The translations under genes and the position numbers were made by a program. From positions 186,001 through 250,000 of the forward strand of contig NZ_JASDCS010000006.1 in the NCBI RefSeq assembly GCF_030407815.1: a stretch of 64,000 nt of DNA. The letters are read 5' to 3'. The stretch comes from Psychrobacter sp. APC 3281. Lineage in GTDB: Bacteria; Pseudomonadota; Gammaproteobacteria; Pseudomonadales; Moraxellaceae. Under the pieces are notes generated by a model. The model was not told the DNA's origin and made no database searches. It saw only the letters and a program-made list of their open reading frames with translations. Positions within the stretch are counted from its first letter, which is position 1; the number at the start of each line of letters is the position of its first letter. Shown piece after piece: positions 35,169 to 44,151 of this stretch.

Positions 35169-35903
35169 GTGTTTGACTTACAAGGATTTGGCGCGCTTTT
35201 ATTAAGCGGCGCTACCGTCACCATACAGCTAGCTGTAACCAGTTTAATCATTGGTCTGGCTTTAGGCTTGCTCGGCGCAACCGCAAAGATGTCCAATATC
35301 TGGTTGCTGCGTAAACTTGCGACTGTCTATACTGCGACGATGCGCGGTATTCCTGAGCTGCTATTGGTGCTCTTTATTTATTATGGCGGCTCTATCTTAT
35401 TGATGAGCATCCTCAAAAAGTTCGGCTATAACGACTATGTCGAGATTAGCGCTTTTTGGGGTGGTGTCATGGCACTGTCTATTGCTTTTGGTGCATATGC
35501 GACTGAGATTTTTCGCATGTCCATTCAAGAGATTCCAGTAGGGCAGCGAGAGGCTGCGCAAGCGATTGGTATGCGTCCTTTTCAGACTTTTTATCGCATC
35601 ACGTTGCCGCAAGTGTGGCAGATTGCTTTACCAGGTTTGGGAAATTTATTTCTGGTACTGCTCAAAGATACCGCATTGGTATCGGTCGTGGGTCTCAAGG
35701 ACATCATGTATCAGTCATCGCGTGCGGCACAGTCTACACAGCAGCCGTTTACCTTTTATATGGCAGCAGCGATTATTTATTTGGGTCTGACCATGTTGAT
35801 TACTGGCTTTATGATGTGGCTTGAGTGGCGCGCCAATCCTGCGGCACGCTATGCCAAAAAGATAAGCCGTCAATCCACTCACAGTCAATCGACCATAGGG
35901 TAG
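35169..35903 (+). CDS. Polar amino acid ABC transporter permease (HisQ/ArtQ type)
   Basis: A 244-residue inner-membrane permease with about five transmembrane helices. It has the HisMQ-family region TMRGIPELLLVLFIYYGG and the EAA coupling motif VGQREAAQAIGMRPFQTFYRITLPQ. The start is GTG at 35169 with GAGTGG upstream; the first residues MFDLQGFGALLLSGA fit the family N-terminus. It would pair with the next gene product to form the membrane channel of the importer whose ATPase is at 30.6 kb. Confidence 0.92.
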   Translation: MFDLQGFGALLLSGATVTIQLAVTSLIIGLALGLLGATAKMSNIWLLRKLATVYTATMRGIPELLLVLFIYYGGSILLMSILKKFGYNDYVEISAFWGGVMALSIAFGAYATEIFRMSIQEIPVGQREAAQAIGMRPFQTFYRITLPQVWQIALPGLGNLFLVLLKDTALVSVVGLKDIMYQSSRAAQSTQQPFTFYMAAAIIYLGLTMLITGFMMWLEWRANPAARYAKKISRQSTHSQSTIG

Positions 35904-35915
35904 AGGAGAGATACT

Positions 35916-36641
35916 ATGGATTGGAATTGGCAGGTCATTTTTGACCATATCCCTGATTTACTAGGCGGCGCGGTATTGACCGTACAGCTGGTTTTGTTTT
36001 CAGGTGTGATTGGATTGCTGTTTGGTTTGGTTTTGGCGTTATTACGACTGTCTAAGAATTGGGTGGTACAGATACTACCGTTTCTGTATATCTTCTTTTT
36101 CCGTGGTACGCCGCTGCTGGTACAGATATTCCTGATTTATTACGGTTTGGGTCAGTTCGAGGCCGTACGCGAGTCGTTCTTATGGGAGCCAGTACTTAGC
36201 CAAGCATATTGGTGTGCCATTATTGCCTTTACCCTCAATACCAGTGCTTATCTAGCCGAAATTATACGCGGTGCGATTCAAACGATTCCTATTGGAGAGC
36301 TTGAAGCTGCTGATGCACTTGGTATGTCAAAATGGCAAAAGCTAACACGGGTTACGCTGCCGCGCGCATTTGGCATTGTGATTCCAGCATACAGTAACGA
36401 AGTTATCTTTATGCTCAAAGGTAGTGCGCTAGCTTCGACTATTGCATTGATGGATATCACAGGTGTTGCTCGTACGATTAGTGCGCGTACCTATACCTTG
36501 ATGGAGCTATTCTTTGCCGCTGGTATCGTCTATCTATTGCTATCGTGGGTTATCTTGTTTAGCTTTAGAATGTTTGAAAAACGTATGAACCGTCATGCCA
36601 GTTATGTACCACCAGATGTCGTGACTAATACGATTCCATAG
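35916..36641 (+). CDS. Polar amino acid ABC transporter permease (HisM/ArtM type)
   Basis: A 241-residue permease partner of the preceding gene, 12 bases downstream with AGAGGAGAG as ribosome site. Motifs FFFRGTPLLVQIFLIYYGLG and the EAA loop IGELEAADALGMSKWQKLTRV (a stretch interrupted only by the family's usual substitutions) support the HisM class. About five transmembrane helices. The stop codon TAG overlaps the first base of the heptanucleotide repeat array that follows. Confidence 0.92.
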   Translation: MDWNWQVIFDHIPDLLGGAVLTVQLVLFSGVIGLLFGLVLALLRLSKNWVVQILPFLYIFFFRGTPLLVQIFLIYYGLGQFEAVRESFLWEPVLSQAYWCAIIAFTLNTSAYLAEIIRGAIQTIPIGELEAADALGMSKWQKLTRVTLPRAFGIVIPAYSNEVIFMLKGSALASTIALMDITGVARTISARTYTLMELFFAAGIVYLLLSWVILFSFRMFEKRMNRHASYVPPDVVTNTIP

Positions 36642-36703
36642 TTAACAGTTAACAGTTAACAGTTAATAGTTAATAGTTAATAGTTAATAGTTAATAGTTA
36701 GCA
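36641..36703 (+). repeat. Nine tandem 7-bp units after the permease gene
   Basis: Starting on the last base of the stop codon there are three GTTAACA, five GTTAATA and one degenerate GTTAGCA unit, exactly in phase over 63 bases. Such arrays change copy number by slippage. Confidence 0.95.
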
Positions 36704-36784
36704 ACTAAAAATCGTCAAAGTCACTGTAGACAATATAGTAGGGACTGCTGATAAAATAGCCATCATTTACAGGGAGAGTTTAGT

Positions 36785-37501
36785 ATGAGCCAATCGCCAC
36801 ACGAGTTATTAGCGAACGCCATTGCAGCTGGTGTCAATGCCGAGCAGGGCGCTATCAATCATAATGAAAGATTACGTGCTTCTATTGGTAAAGTCGTCTG
36901 TGTTGGTCGCAACTATGCGGCACATGCTGCAGAGTTGGGCAATGAAGTACCAACTACGCCGATACTGTTTATGAAGCCTGCGTCTTCAGTGGTCTCTATC
37001 CGTGGTGATGTGGTTCGCCCAAGTCCAGAGTTATTTGGCGAGACTCACTACGAGGCCGAGCTATGTATTCAGCTATCAGCTGGTTTATCTAGGGCGACGA
37101 TTGAGCAAGCTAAGCAAGCCATTGGTGGCGTGACATTAGGGCTGGATTTGACCTTGCGTGATTTGCAAAGCAAGCTAAAAGAAAAAGGTCATCCGTGGGA
37201 GCGTGCTAAGTGTTTTGACGGAGCCTGCGTGCTTGCTGATTGGCTCGACCCACAAGCGTTTGGCAATCTGCAGAATGTACAGTATCAGCTATCTATCAAT
37301 GATAAGTTAACGCAAGATGGCGATAGTGCCTTAATGCTATTTCCTGTCTATGAATTACTGGTCAATATCAGTCACGCCTTCAGCTTGCAAGCAGGGGATG
37401 TGATTATGACTGGCACGCCAAGCGGCGTTGGTGTGTTGCAAGCAGGCGATCAGCTTAAACTAAAACTGGGTGCTCATGAGTGGGTGTCGCAAGTACAGTA
37501 A
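36785..37501 (+). CDS. Fumarylacetoacetate hydrolase family protein
   Basis: A 238-residue cytoplasmic FAH-fold enzyme (YcgM/FAHD1-like). Signature parts: KVVCVGRNYAAHAAELGN, PILFMKPASSVV, the metal-ligand motif THYEAELCIQL, VTLGLDLTLRDLQSKLKEKG, and TGTPSGVGVL near the end. Members act as acylpyruvate hydrolases or oxaloacetate decarboxylases; which applies here is open. AGGGAGAG precedes the ATG. A strong terminator follows, making it a single-gene unit. Confidence 0.9.
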   Translation: MSQSPHELLANAIAAGVNAEQGAINHNERLRASIGKVVCVGRNYAAHAAELGNEVPTTPILFMKPASSVVSIRGDVVRPSPELFGETHYEAELCIQLSAGLSRATIEQAKQAIGGVTLGLDLTLRDLQSKLKEKGHPWERAKCFDGACVLADWLDPQAFGNLQNVQYQLSINDKLTQDGDSALMLFPVYELLVNISHAFSLQAGDVIMTGTPSGVGVLQAGDQLKLKLGAHEWVSQVQ

Positions 37502-37528
37502 GATTGATTGCAATAACAAACGCATATT

Positions 37529-37558
37529 AAAAACCCCGAGCAATTGCTTGGGGTTTTT
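37529..37558 (+). terminator. Rho-independent terminator
   Basis: AAAAACCCC with GGGGTTTTT enclosing the palindrome GCAATTGC; ends the FAH-family gene. Confidence 0.88.
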
Positions 37559-37656
37559 GCTTTTAAGCCTTTATATTTATTTTTTAAATTTGCTAACTGC
37601 CAAACAGCTCTAACTATCTAACCATTCTATTTTTCAATAATCATCAGTACAGTCGA

Positions 37657-37696
37657 TTGTCATTATTTTGTCATCTATTGTTCAGCGTACTGTCAT
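37657..37696 (+). promoter_or_regulatory. Pho-box array upstream of the PhoX gene
   Basis: TTGTCAT at 37657-37663 and again at 37668-37674 are direct repeats 11 bp apart, the architecture of the PhoB Pho box (CTGTCAT, 4 bases, CTGTCAY). A third half-site, CTGTCAT at 37690-37696, is exactly 22 bp further, so it stays on the same face of the helix. The array is about 100 bases before the ATG. PhoB control under phosphate limitation is inferred. Confidence 0.75.
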
Positions 37697-37798
37697 AAAG
37701 GTTGAGTAGACTTAAGCGGAATTCGTATTTTTGTGGTCGTAATTATAAAGCCGCGATCAACTCTCTGCCAATCTAGCCTAATAGCAAGGTGACTGATA

Positions 37799-40015
37799 AT
37801 GACATTATTGAACAATGAGCGAACGCTTGCCCACGAAGTGGTTGAAGACTCAAATCCTACTAACAATACTGACTTTCAGACGATTATCAATCGTCGATTG
37901 AACCGCCGTAGTATCCTAAAAGGTGGCACAGGGTTGACGGCTGCTGCGTTTTTTGGCGCATTACCTTTGGTCGGTTGTAGTGAAGACGACGATAGCAGTA
38001 TTGTTGGTGATGACGATAATGCCGCTATCCCTGCACAAGGTGATTTAAAGCGTCCTGATACCTTAAAGTTTGAGGCAGTCGCGCATTCAACAGCGGAAAC
38101 AATGACCGTAGCAGCAGGCTACAAGGCAGAGATGATATTACCACTTGGTACACCACTGAACTCTGGTATCGAGGACTGGAAAGACAATCGCGAGCAATCA
38201 GCAGAGTCATTTGAATGGCGTATGGGTGACAACCATGATGGGATGTGGTTCTTTGGCAAGAACGGTAACGCTTACGATGCCAAAGCGTCAGAAAATAGCT
38301 TGCTAGTCATGAACCATGAATACGTTAACAGCAGTGAGCTTAGTCCATTTGGCTATTACGTCACTCAAGATAACGATGCTGCGCCTATTTTTCAAAACCG
38401 TCGTCTTGCAAGCGACGTCCGCCGCGAAGTCAACTGTCATGGCGTCTCGGTGGTTGAGTTAACTCGCCGCGCAGATGGTATGGGTTATGAGATGGTACCT
38501 GACTCTAAATACAATCGCCGTATTACCAGTAGTACAACAGCACAATTGGCTGGCCCTGTGGCAGGCTCTGCTCTGGTCAAGACCAAGTTTGACCCGACAG
38601 GCTATCAGACTCGTGGTATCAATAACAACTGCGGCGCAGGTCTTTCACCGTGGGGTACTTATCTGACTACCGAAGAGAATTTCTTGGGGGTGTTTGCCCG
38701 TGGACAGGATGCTAGTCAATTGAGCGCTGGTGATAACTATGCGCGCGAGCGCTACGGTGCGGTGGAGGACTTCCCAGGATGGGAGTATCTATGGCATACC
38801 CCAGAGGCAAAGGATGCCAAGATAGCAGACGAGTTCTCACGTTGGGATATGACCGCAGTCGGTGCCAGTGCTGCGGAAGATTATCGCTATGGCTTTAACA
38901 CTTTTGGTTATATTACTGAAATTGACCCATTTGACCAAAACTCTATACCGCAAAAACGTACCGCACTGGGCCGATTCGCTCATGAAAACTGCGCGTATGC
39001 TCCTGTCGAGCAAGGTAAGCCAGTGGTATTCTATATGGGTGATGACGCCCGAGGTGAGTACATTTATAAGTTTGTCTCCAAAGCGATGTGGTCCAACTCG
39101 GACATCGGCGGCGGACTAAAAGCAGGTGACAAATATCTGAATAACGGCACGCTATACGTGGCGGTATTTAATGAAGACGGTAGCGGGGAGTGGAAAGCTC
39201 TCGTCCATGGTCAAAACGGACTGGATGCTTTTAATAGTGTACTGCCATTCAATGGACAGGATGAAGTATTGGTCTTTGCCCGTGCAGCTGCCGATGCCGC
39301 TGGTGCTACCAAAATGGATCGACCTGAATGGGTATCGGTCAGTCCTATGACGGGCGATGTCTATGTGACATTGACCAATAACAAATATCGCGGCGTACGT
39401 GACGATCAGCCTGTCTCAGCTTCCAATCCGCGTAGCTATCAGTCAAGCGGAAAAGCACTTGGTAATGACAATGGTCACATTATTCGCTGGGCAGAAGCAG
39501 GCGGTGACCATGCCGCAACGAGCTTTGAATGGGATATTTATCTGTTTGGTGCGCCAAGTGACTTATCAGCAGAAAACCTTTCTCAATTAAATGATAATAA
39601 TGACTTTTCTTCACCTGATGGGCTATATTTTGACCCGCGCGGTGTCTTATGGATTCAGACAGATGACGGCGCTTATACTGATACCAGTAGCTGTATGTTG
39701 CTCGCGGCACTACCGGGTAAGGTCAGTGATGGATCGATGACGACCACATCGGCAGGGCAGTCGACCCGAGTCGGTACATCTGCCAGCAATGACAATATCA
39801 AACGATTCTTTGTTGGTCCTGAAGGATGCGAAGTAACAGGTATCACCATGGCGCCAGATTTCAAAACGCTGTTTATCAATATTCAGCATCCTGGCAATAC
39901 GTGGGGCGCTGTCGCTGGTGGTAGTATACCTCGCTCAGCGACTGTGATGATTACTCGCGAGGATGGTGATGTCATACTGGCAGAATCATTTGATACAGCT
40001 GATAGCACGACATAG
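37799..40015 (+). CDS. PhoX-family alkaline phosphatase (DUF839), Tat-exported
   Basis: A 738-residue PhoX-type phosphatase. The N-terminus has a twin-arginine signal, NRRSILKGGTGLTAAAFFG, ending LVGCS, which also looks like a lipobox. The mature part shows the family motifs LLVMNHEYVN, REVNCHGVSVVEL, NNCGAGLSPWGTYLTTEENF, RFAHENCAYAP, and FSSPDGLYFDPRGVLWIQTDDG, and FVGPEGCEVTGI. Tat export fits a pre-folded Ca2+/Fe3+ enzyme, as known for PhoX. It releases phosphate from organic phosphoesters outside the cytoplasm. AAGGTGA precedes the ATG, and the Pho-box array upstream agrees with a phosphate-starvation role. Confidence 0.93.
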   Translation: MTLLNNERTLAHEVVEDSNPTNNTDFQTIINRRLNRRSILKGGTGLTAAAFFGALPLVGCSEDDDSSIVGDDDNAAIPAQGDLKRPDTLKFEAVAHSTAETMTVAAGYKAEMILPLGTPLNSGIEDWKDNREQSAESFEWRMGDNHDGMWFFGKNGNAYDAKASENSLLVMNHEYVNSSELSPFGYYVTQDNDAAPIFQNRRLASDVRREVNCHGVSVVELTRRADGMGYEMVPDSKYNRRITSSTTAQLAGPVAGSALVKTKFDPTGYQTRGINNNCGAGLSPWGTYLTTEENFLGVFARGQDASQLSAGDNYARERYGAVEDFPGWEYLWHTPEAKDAKIADEFSRWDMTAVGASAAEDYRYGFNTFGYITEIDPFDQNSIPQKRTALGRFAHENCAYAPVEQGKPVVFYMGDDARGEYIYKFVSKAMWSNSDIGGGLKAGDKYLNNGTLYVAVFNEDGSGEWKALVHGQNGLDAFNSVLPFNGQDEVLVFARAAADAAGATKMDRPEWVSVSPMTGDVYVTLTNNKYRGVRDDQPVSASNPRSYQSSGKALGNDNGHIIRWAEAGGDHAATSFEWDIYLFGAPSDLSAENLSQLNDNNDFSSPDGLYFDPRGVLWIQTDDGAYTDTSSCMLLAALPGKVSDGSMTTTSAGQSTRVGTSASNDNIKRFFVGPEGCEVTGITMAPDFKTLFINIQHPGNTWGAVAGGSIPRSATVMITREDGDVILAESFDTADSTT

Positions 40016-40069
40016 ATAGATAAGCTATAGGCGGATAATAGAAACAACCAAAATGCTCATAACCATAAG

Positions 40070-40097
40070 AATCCCAAGTTAAGGCTTGGGATTTTTT
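40070..40097 (+). terminator. Rho-independent terminator of the PhoX gene
   Basis: AATCCCAAG at 40070-40078 pairs with CTTGGGATT at 40085-40093, followed by T residues. Confidence 0.88.
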
Positions 40098-40251
40098 ATT
40101 ATTATATTGATTTAATAGTTAAAGAGACCGTCTATCACCTATCTAGCTCTGCTAGTCGTCATCCCGCTCTAAAGTCAAACCATTCACTTCTCTTTGCTGC
40201 AGTTACAGGATAATATAGACCATTACTTTTTTCGCTGAATGTGCAAATATT

Positions 40252-41745
40252 ATGAGCAGTCCAAAGGTGTTTTATAACGACAGTGTTAGTGACAGCGACG
40301 CTCAAAATGATAGCAGCTATACTCGTACTCATCATGAGCTCGATGCGCATTTTGTTCCAGATGCGAGTGTACCGCTACATAGTCATCTATATGAGCAAAT
40401 CGACCAACTCGAAGCCATTGATATGGATGAACTGGTTAAGCTACTAGCAGATTCAGATGACAGCGATGAAATCAACAAAACACCTGTGTCTTTGGCTGAT
40501 TTTTTTGAAGGATTGGCGCAGCTTGCCACCATGGGTGTGGTTGAGATTACAGAAATCGTAGAAGCTATCCATCGTGAAGTTATTCTGCGTCCGCTAGGCC
40601 GCTTCAATGACAAACATTTAAATAAATGGTCACGCGGATTTACTGGACGTATTTATGGCACGATACGTCATGTGATGCAGATGGTCGGTAATAATCTGGC
40701 GTCTGTACTACGCATATACAAAAACCTGATTCTCCAAAAGTCAGTGCAGCCTCTACCAGATTCACTAAAAAAACTGGTGAATGTACTCAATGGTGTCATG
40801 GGTGACCATCTTGTCAATAATCAAAATGCGCTCGCCATTCCGATGATGCTATACACTCAAGACGGCAAGCCACAAAATGAAGTACTATCAGGCCGTATCG
40901 TTATTTTGAGCCATGGTTTATGTATGAGTCATTTGAGCTGGCAAGCACAAACGGATAATGATTTAGGTGAGGCCATTCACATCAGCCAACCTGATACCAC
41001 GGTGTTGTATTTGGATTACAATACAGGTCGCCGTATCTCTCGTAGCGGTCGTAAGTTTTCTCAATTGCTACAAGCGCTAGTCGATGACAACCCAAATATC
41101 AGTCAGATAGATCTGGTCGGACATAGTATGGGCGGCTTGGTCTCTCGCAGCGCACTGTTTTATGGCGAGCAAGACCGTCTAGACTGGATCAAGCGCGTGG
41201 GCAATCTCATTACGCTAGGTTCGCCGCATCATGGGGCAGTGCTTGAGCGTATCGGTAATTATGTGCAAGACATCATTGCCAAGCTGCCTTTTGCAGGCTC
41301 ACTGGCCAAGCTTGGGGATATGCGCAGTGCCGGTATCATTGATCTACGTCATGGCAGTATTCGAGATGCAGATTGGAAAGCACTAGAAGGACGTAGCGTA
41401 CTACCACAAGACTTTCGCCATCCTGCACGGTTGCCAAGTGGTATCAAGACTTACTTTGTCGCTAGTGCCTTGCTTGAGACGCATTATGACTCTAAGGTAA
41501 CGGATCTGCTAGGAGACAGCTTGGTATCAGTGGCTTCAGCCTTAGGTGAAGATGATGCTGAGCATGCTTTGTTTGTGCCAGATGGTCACAAAGCAGTGTT
41601 TTATGGCGTCAATCATATGAACTTAATCCATAGTAGACGAGTGCGCGAACAAGTCGTTGAATGGCTACTTGATAATGGTCGAAGTGACTATGCCGGACGT
41701 CCGCGCATACATTCTTATCCTAGAAGTTTAGATGTGGCGGTGTAG
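40252..41745 (+). CDS. Alpha/beta hydrolase (lipase/PGAP1-like)
   Basis: A 497-residue protein with an N-terminal helical region (about 1-200) of unknown role and an alpha/beta hydrolase domain. VILSHGLCMSHLSW gives the oxyanion-hole strand and DLVGHSMGGLVSR the nucleophile elbow with Ser292. NLITLGSPHHGAVLERIGN is characteristic of PGAP1-like and triacylglycerol lipases, and a likely catalytic His lies in VNHMNLIHSRRV near the end. No signal peptide is visible, so it may be intracellular. The substrate is probably an ester or lipid. No strong Shine-Dalgarno precedes the ATG. Confidence 0.82.
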   Translation: MSSPKVFYNDSVSDSDAQNDSSYTRTHHELDAHFVPDASVPLHSHLYEQIDQLEAIDMDELVKLLADSDDSDEINKTPVSLADFFEGLAQLATMGVVEITEIVEAIHREVILRPLGRFNDKHLNKWSRGFTGRIYGTIRHVMQMVGNNLASVLRIYKNLILQKSVQPLPDSLKKLVNVLNGVMGDHLVNNQNALAIPMMLYTQDGKPQNEVLSGRIVILSHGLCMSHLSWQAQTDNDLGEAIHISQPDTTVLYLDYNTGRRISRSGRKFSQLLQALVDDNPNISQIDLVGHSMGGLVSRSALFYGEQDRLDWIKRVGNLITLGSPHHGAVLERIGNYVQDIIAKLPFAGSLAKLGDMRSAGIIDLRHGSIRDADWKALEGRSVLPQDFRHPARLPSGIKTYFVASALLETHYDSKVTDLLGDSLVSVASALGEDDAEHALFVPDGHKAVFYGVNHMNLIHSRRVREQVVEWLLDNGRSDYAGRPRIHSYPRSLDVAV

Positions 41746-41791
41746 TGATTGCGTTTAACATGGGTTTTGTTTTATACCACTTGTTGTTGGC

Positions 41792-42628
41792 CTAGTTGAT
41801 TTTATCAGTTGCCAGTAGCTTGATTTTAAGCTGATCACTTCCGTCTTTATAGAATTCGTAAGTATCAGAAGCGTACTGATTGTCAAATGCATAATTAATA
41901 TTGATTTGTTCACCACTTAATACATTGAGGGCTTCTTCAGTATGCTGATGGCGCTTTGCTTCTGGCGGAAGACTCAGTCTACATATTAATGTAATATGTT
42001 CAGCAGAAGAGTGAAATATTTTTTCTATTTCATTATCATCCATTCGTAAATTGATTCCAGTGTAAGTCTTAATATAAGTTTCAAATTCATCGGATGCCAA
42101 AATTCTTTTTACAACACAGTTTGCTCTAGAGTTTGAAAGTACTATAACGTACTCAACTCTAATAACTTTAGTTCTTTCTATAGTACGGCCATTAGTAAAA
42201 ATAGACTCCATTTCAAAAGGTTTTCTTTCTTCTTCCAATCCCTGATATACGATATCAAACAAAGGCCGTTTAGAGTTTAATATTTTCAAGTAGTCATTAT
42301 ATTGGTTCTCAACAATTTCTAACTGACGAAACAGAGCTTTAGACTGATCATTTAGGGCTGTTTCAGAGCCTTTTTGAGCCAATACGGATTGCTCTAATGC
42401 TTTACGTTGTAAAGTTAGCTCTTCTCGCTGCAATTTTAATTCGTTGCTTTGTATTCGATAGCTTTTATAAAACCATAGCAACGCAGGCGGTGCAAAAATT
42501 CCTGATAAGAAGGCACCTAGTCCGCCAAACCCTTCAACACTATCGAAACCTTTCATTAGAAGAGCTAGCCAAAAAATTACCCATATAACAGTACAAATTA
42601 CTGCCCAATCTATCTTCTTATAGTTCAT
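41792..42628 (-). CDS. Unknown membrane protein with two TM helices and a coiled coil
   Basis: A 278-residue protein I do not recognise. Two hydrophobic helices (about 8-28 and 36-55, the loop reading GFGGLGAFLSG) are followed by a charged coiled coil (about 58-115, containing ELKLQREELTLQRKALEQS) and a cytoplasmic domain with no known motif. It is more AT-rich than its neighbours and lies alone on the minus strand between unrelated genes, so it may have been acquired. The two-helix plus coiled-coil layout recalls some putative abortive-infection membrane proteins, but this is only an architectural resemblance. Confidence 0.65.
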   Translation of the reverse strand: MNYKKIDWAVICTVIWVIFWLALLMKGFDSVEGFGGLGAFLSGIFAPPALLWFYKSYRIQSNELKLQREELTLQRKALEQSVLAQKGSETALNDQSKALFRQLEIVENQYNDYLKILNSKRPLFDIVYQGLEEERKPFEMESIFTNGRTIERTKVIRVEYVIVLSNSRANCVVKRILASDEFETYIKTYTGINLRMDDNEIEKIFHSSAEHITLICRLSLPPEAKRHQHTEEALNVLSGEQININYAFDNQYASDTYEFYKDGSDQLKIKLLATDKIN

Positions 42629-42721
42629 TGTTTTAGCTCATCTTAATCAAGTTATCTACAATTGATTATAGCAATGAAACTAAAAAATAATCCGGTTTAA
42701 TAAAGTTGTCATTTAAAAACA

Positions 42722-42756
42722 AAAAACCCCTCAAGCATCACACTTGAGGGGTTTTT
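42722..42756 (-). terminator. Rho-independent terminator of hslO
   Basis: A perfect 14-bp stem, AAAAACCCCTCAAG with CTTGAGGGGTTTTT; A and T tracts on both sides permit bidirectional use. Confidence 0.9.
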
Positions 42757-42794
42757 GTATTTCTATAAAGGCTGATTTATAGTAAGTAAGAAAC

Positions 42795-43775
42795 TTACTC
42801 AGCAAATATTGCTGCTACATCATCTTTATTGAACTTATAGACTTCACCGCAGAATCCACAATCCATCTCGAATGTACCGCCTTGCTCTTCGACGATATCT
42901 AACGCTTCCGCTTCGCCGATTTGCTCGATTGCCATTTCACATTTCTCGCGTGAGCAAGTACAACCAAATGATAGAGGCGCAGGCTCAGGTGCCACGATGT
43001 TTTCTTCATGATACAAGCGATAGAGTATCTCGTTAGCATCCAGTGTCGTTAGTTCTTCTGCTTTTACCGTGCGCGTCAATACAGACAAGCGTGTCCATAA
43101 ATCATCGTCGATACCCGCATCTTGGTTTTGCTCAACTTCAGACGTTTCTTCAGCAGTACGCGGTAGCATTTGTACCAAGATACCTCCGGCTTGCAAGCCG
43201 TCAGATGCCAAGTTAATCAACGTTGGAATCTGTGCTGATTGCTTTTGATAATGCGCTAAGCAGTCCGCTAGATTGTCATGGCTACGCTCAACGATACCTT
43301 GGTATGGCTCACCGCCATCAGGCTGAATATTGATAAACAATACGCCTTGTCCCATCGCACCAAGTTCAGCAAACGCTTCTTTGGCATGGGTCATATTGTC
43401 CCACGCTTGTACCTGCTCATCCGTCTCGCCTTTCCAGCTAGCAAGCGCACGAATGATACCGTCTTGATCGCATTCTGCCATCGCCCAGTTTAGTAAGCTG
43501 TCACTGTCTGATGATTGCAACTGAATAGATAGGCGGCCGTTGATTTTTACCGTACTGATTAGCAAACTCGCTGCCGTCAGCATCTCACCCAATAAGCGTT
43601 TGATGGCTTCAGGATAGGGCTTTTGTGCAATCGTGCTCGCGTAGCTGCGTGATAGGCGTACCACATCACCGCGCACGGGCGAGTCTTCAACAAAGAAACG
43701 TTGGCGAATGTCGTTGCTGCTATGGTTGCCAATAGTTTGGCTGTCCGTATTTGGGACTGGGATATCTTGAGTCAT
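42795..43775 (-). CDS. hslO: Redox-regulated chaperone Hsp33
   Basis: A 326-residue cytoplasmic holdase activated by oxidation. The C-terminal zinc switch is intact: Cys272 and Cys274 in CTCSREKC match the C-X-C, and Cys306 and Cys309 in CGFCGE match the C-X2-C; an extra Cys279 lies between. Family stretches RFFVEDSPVRGDVVRLSRSY and GQGVLFINIQPDGG support the N-terminal domain. It is longer than E. coli Hsp33 (about 292), partly through an acidic insert (EVEQNQDAGIDDD) near 220. A leader of about 25 polar residues precedes the conserved region. Confidence 0.95.
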   Translation of the reverse strand: MTQDIPVPNTDSQTIGNHSSNDIRQRFFVEDSPVRGDVVRLSRSYASTIAQKPYPEAIKRLLGEMLTAASLLISTVKINGRLSIQLQSSDSDSLLNWAMAECDQDGIIRALASWKGETDEQVQAWDNMTHAKEAFAELGAMGQGVLFINIQPDGGEPYQGIVERSHDNLADCLAHYQKQSAQIPTLINLASDGLQAGGILVQMLPRTAEETSEVEQNQDAGIDDDLWTRLSVLTRTVKAEELTTLDANEILYRLYHEENIVAPEPAPLSFGCTCSREKCEMAIEQIGEAEALDIVEEQGGTFEMDCGFCGEVYKFNKDDVAAIFAE

Positions 43776-44151
43776 AAGTCATTTGTAGTATAGAGAAGTT
43801 GTTTGCTTTATGGGGATTACTGCTGATTTATCAATCTCACTTAGTAGACTGTTTTGATGATTATAAGCAGCAAAAGTTAATAATAGGCTTAAAAAACCAA
43901 GCAGCTGTCTGTACAAAACTCTGAGTAGATAGCCGCTATAAGCCATCATCTTATAGTTAGAATATAAATATATTCATAAATATGTACTCTCTCAAAAAAA
44001 ATTCACCCTCTACTGCAAATTTGTTGTACAGTAACATTAAGTTGCATTGTGATAAACAACAGCAACAACCGTACGGATGCGGGGCAGTCGGGTCAATCAG
44101 ACCTATGTCGTCCAAGCACTCACTCAATCTTGCGATAAAAGGATGTATTTC
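43776..44151. other. Divergent region between hslO and gltI
   Basis: About 375 bases carrying promoters for both. The gltI frame is open back to 44077, but AAAAGGA at 44137-44143 places the true start at 44152. No RNA gene recognised. Confidence 0.5.

Noticed and set aside
36641-36703. Possible CRISPR-like array
   Set aside because: Units are 7 bp and directly adjacent with no spacers; it is a simple tandem repeat.
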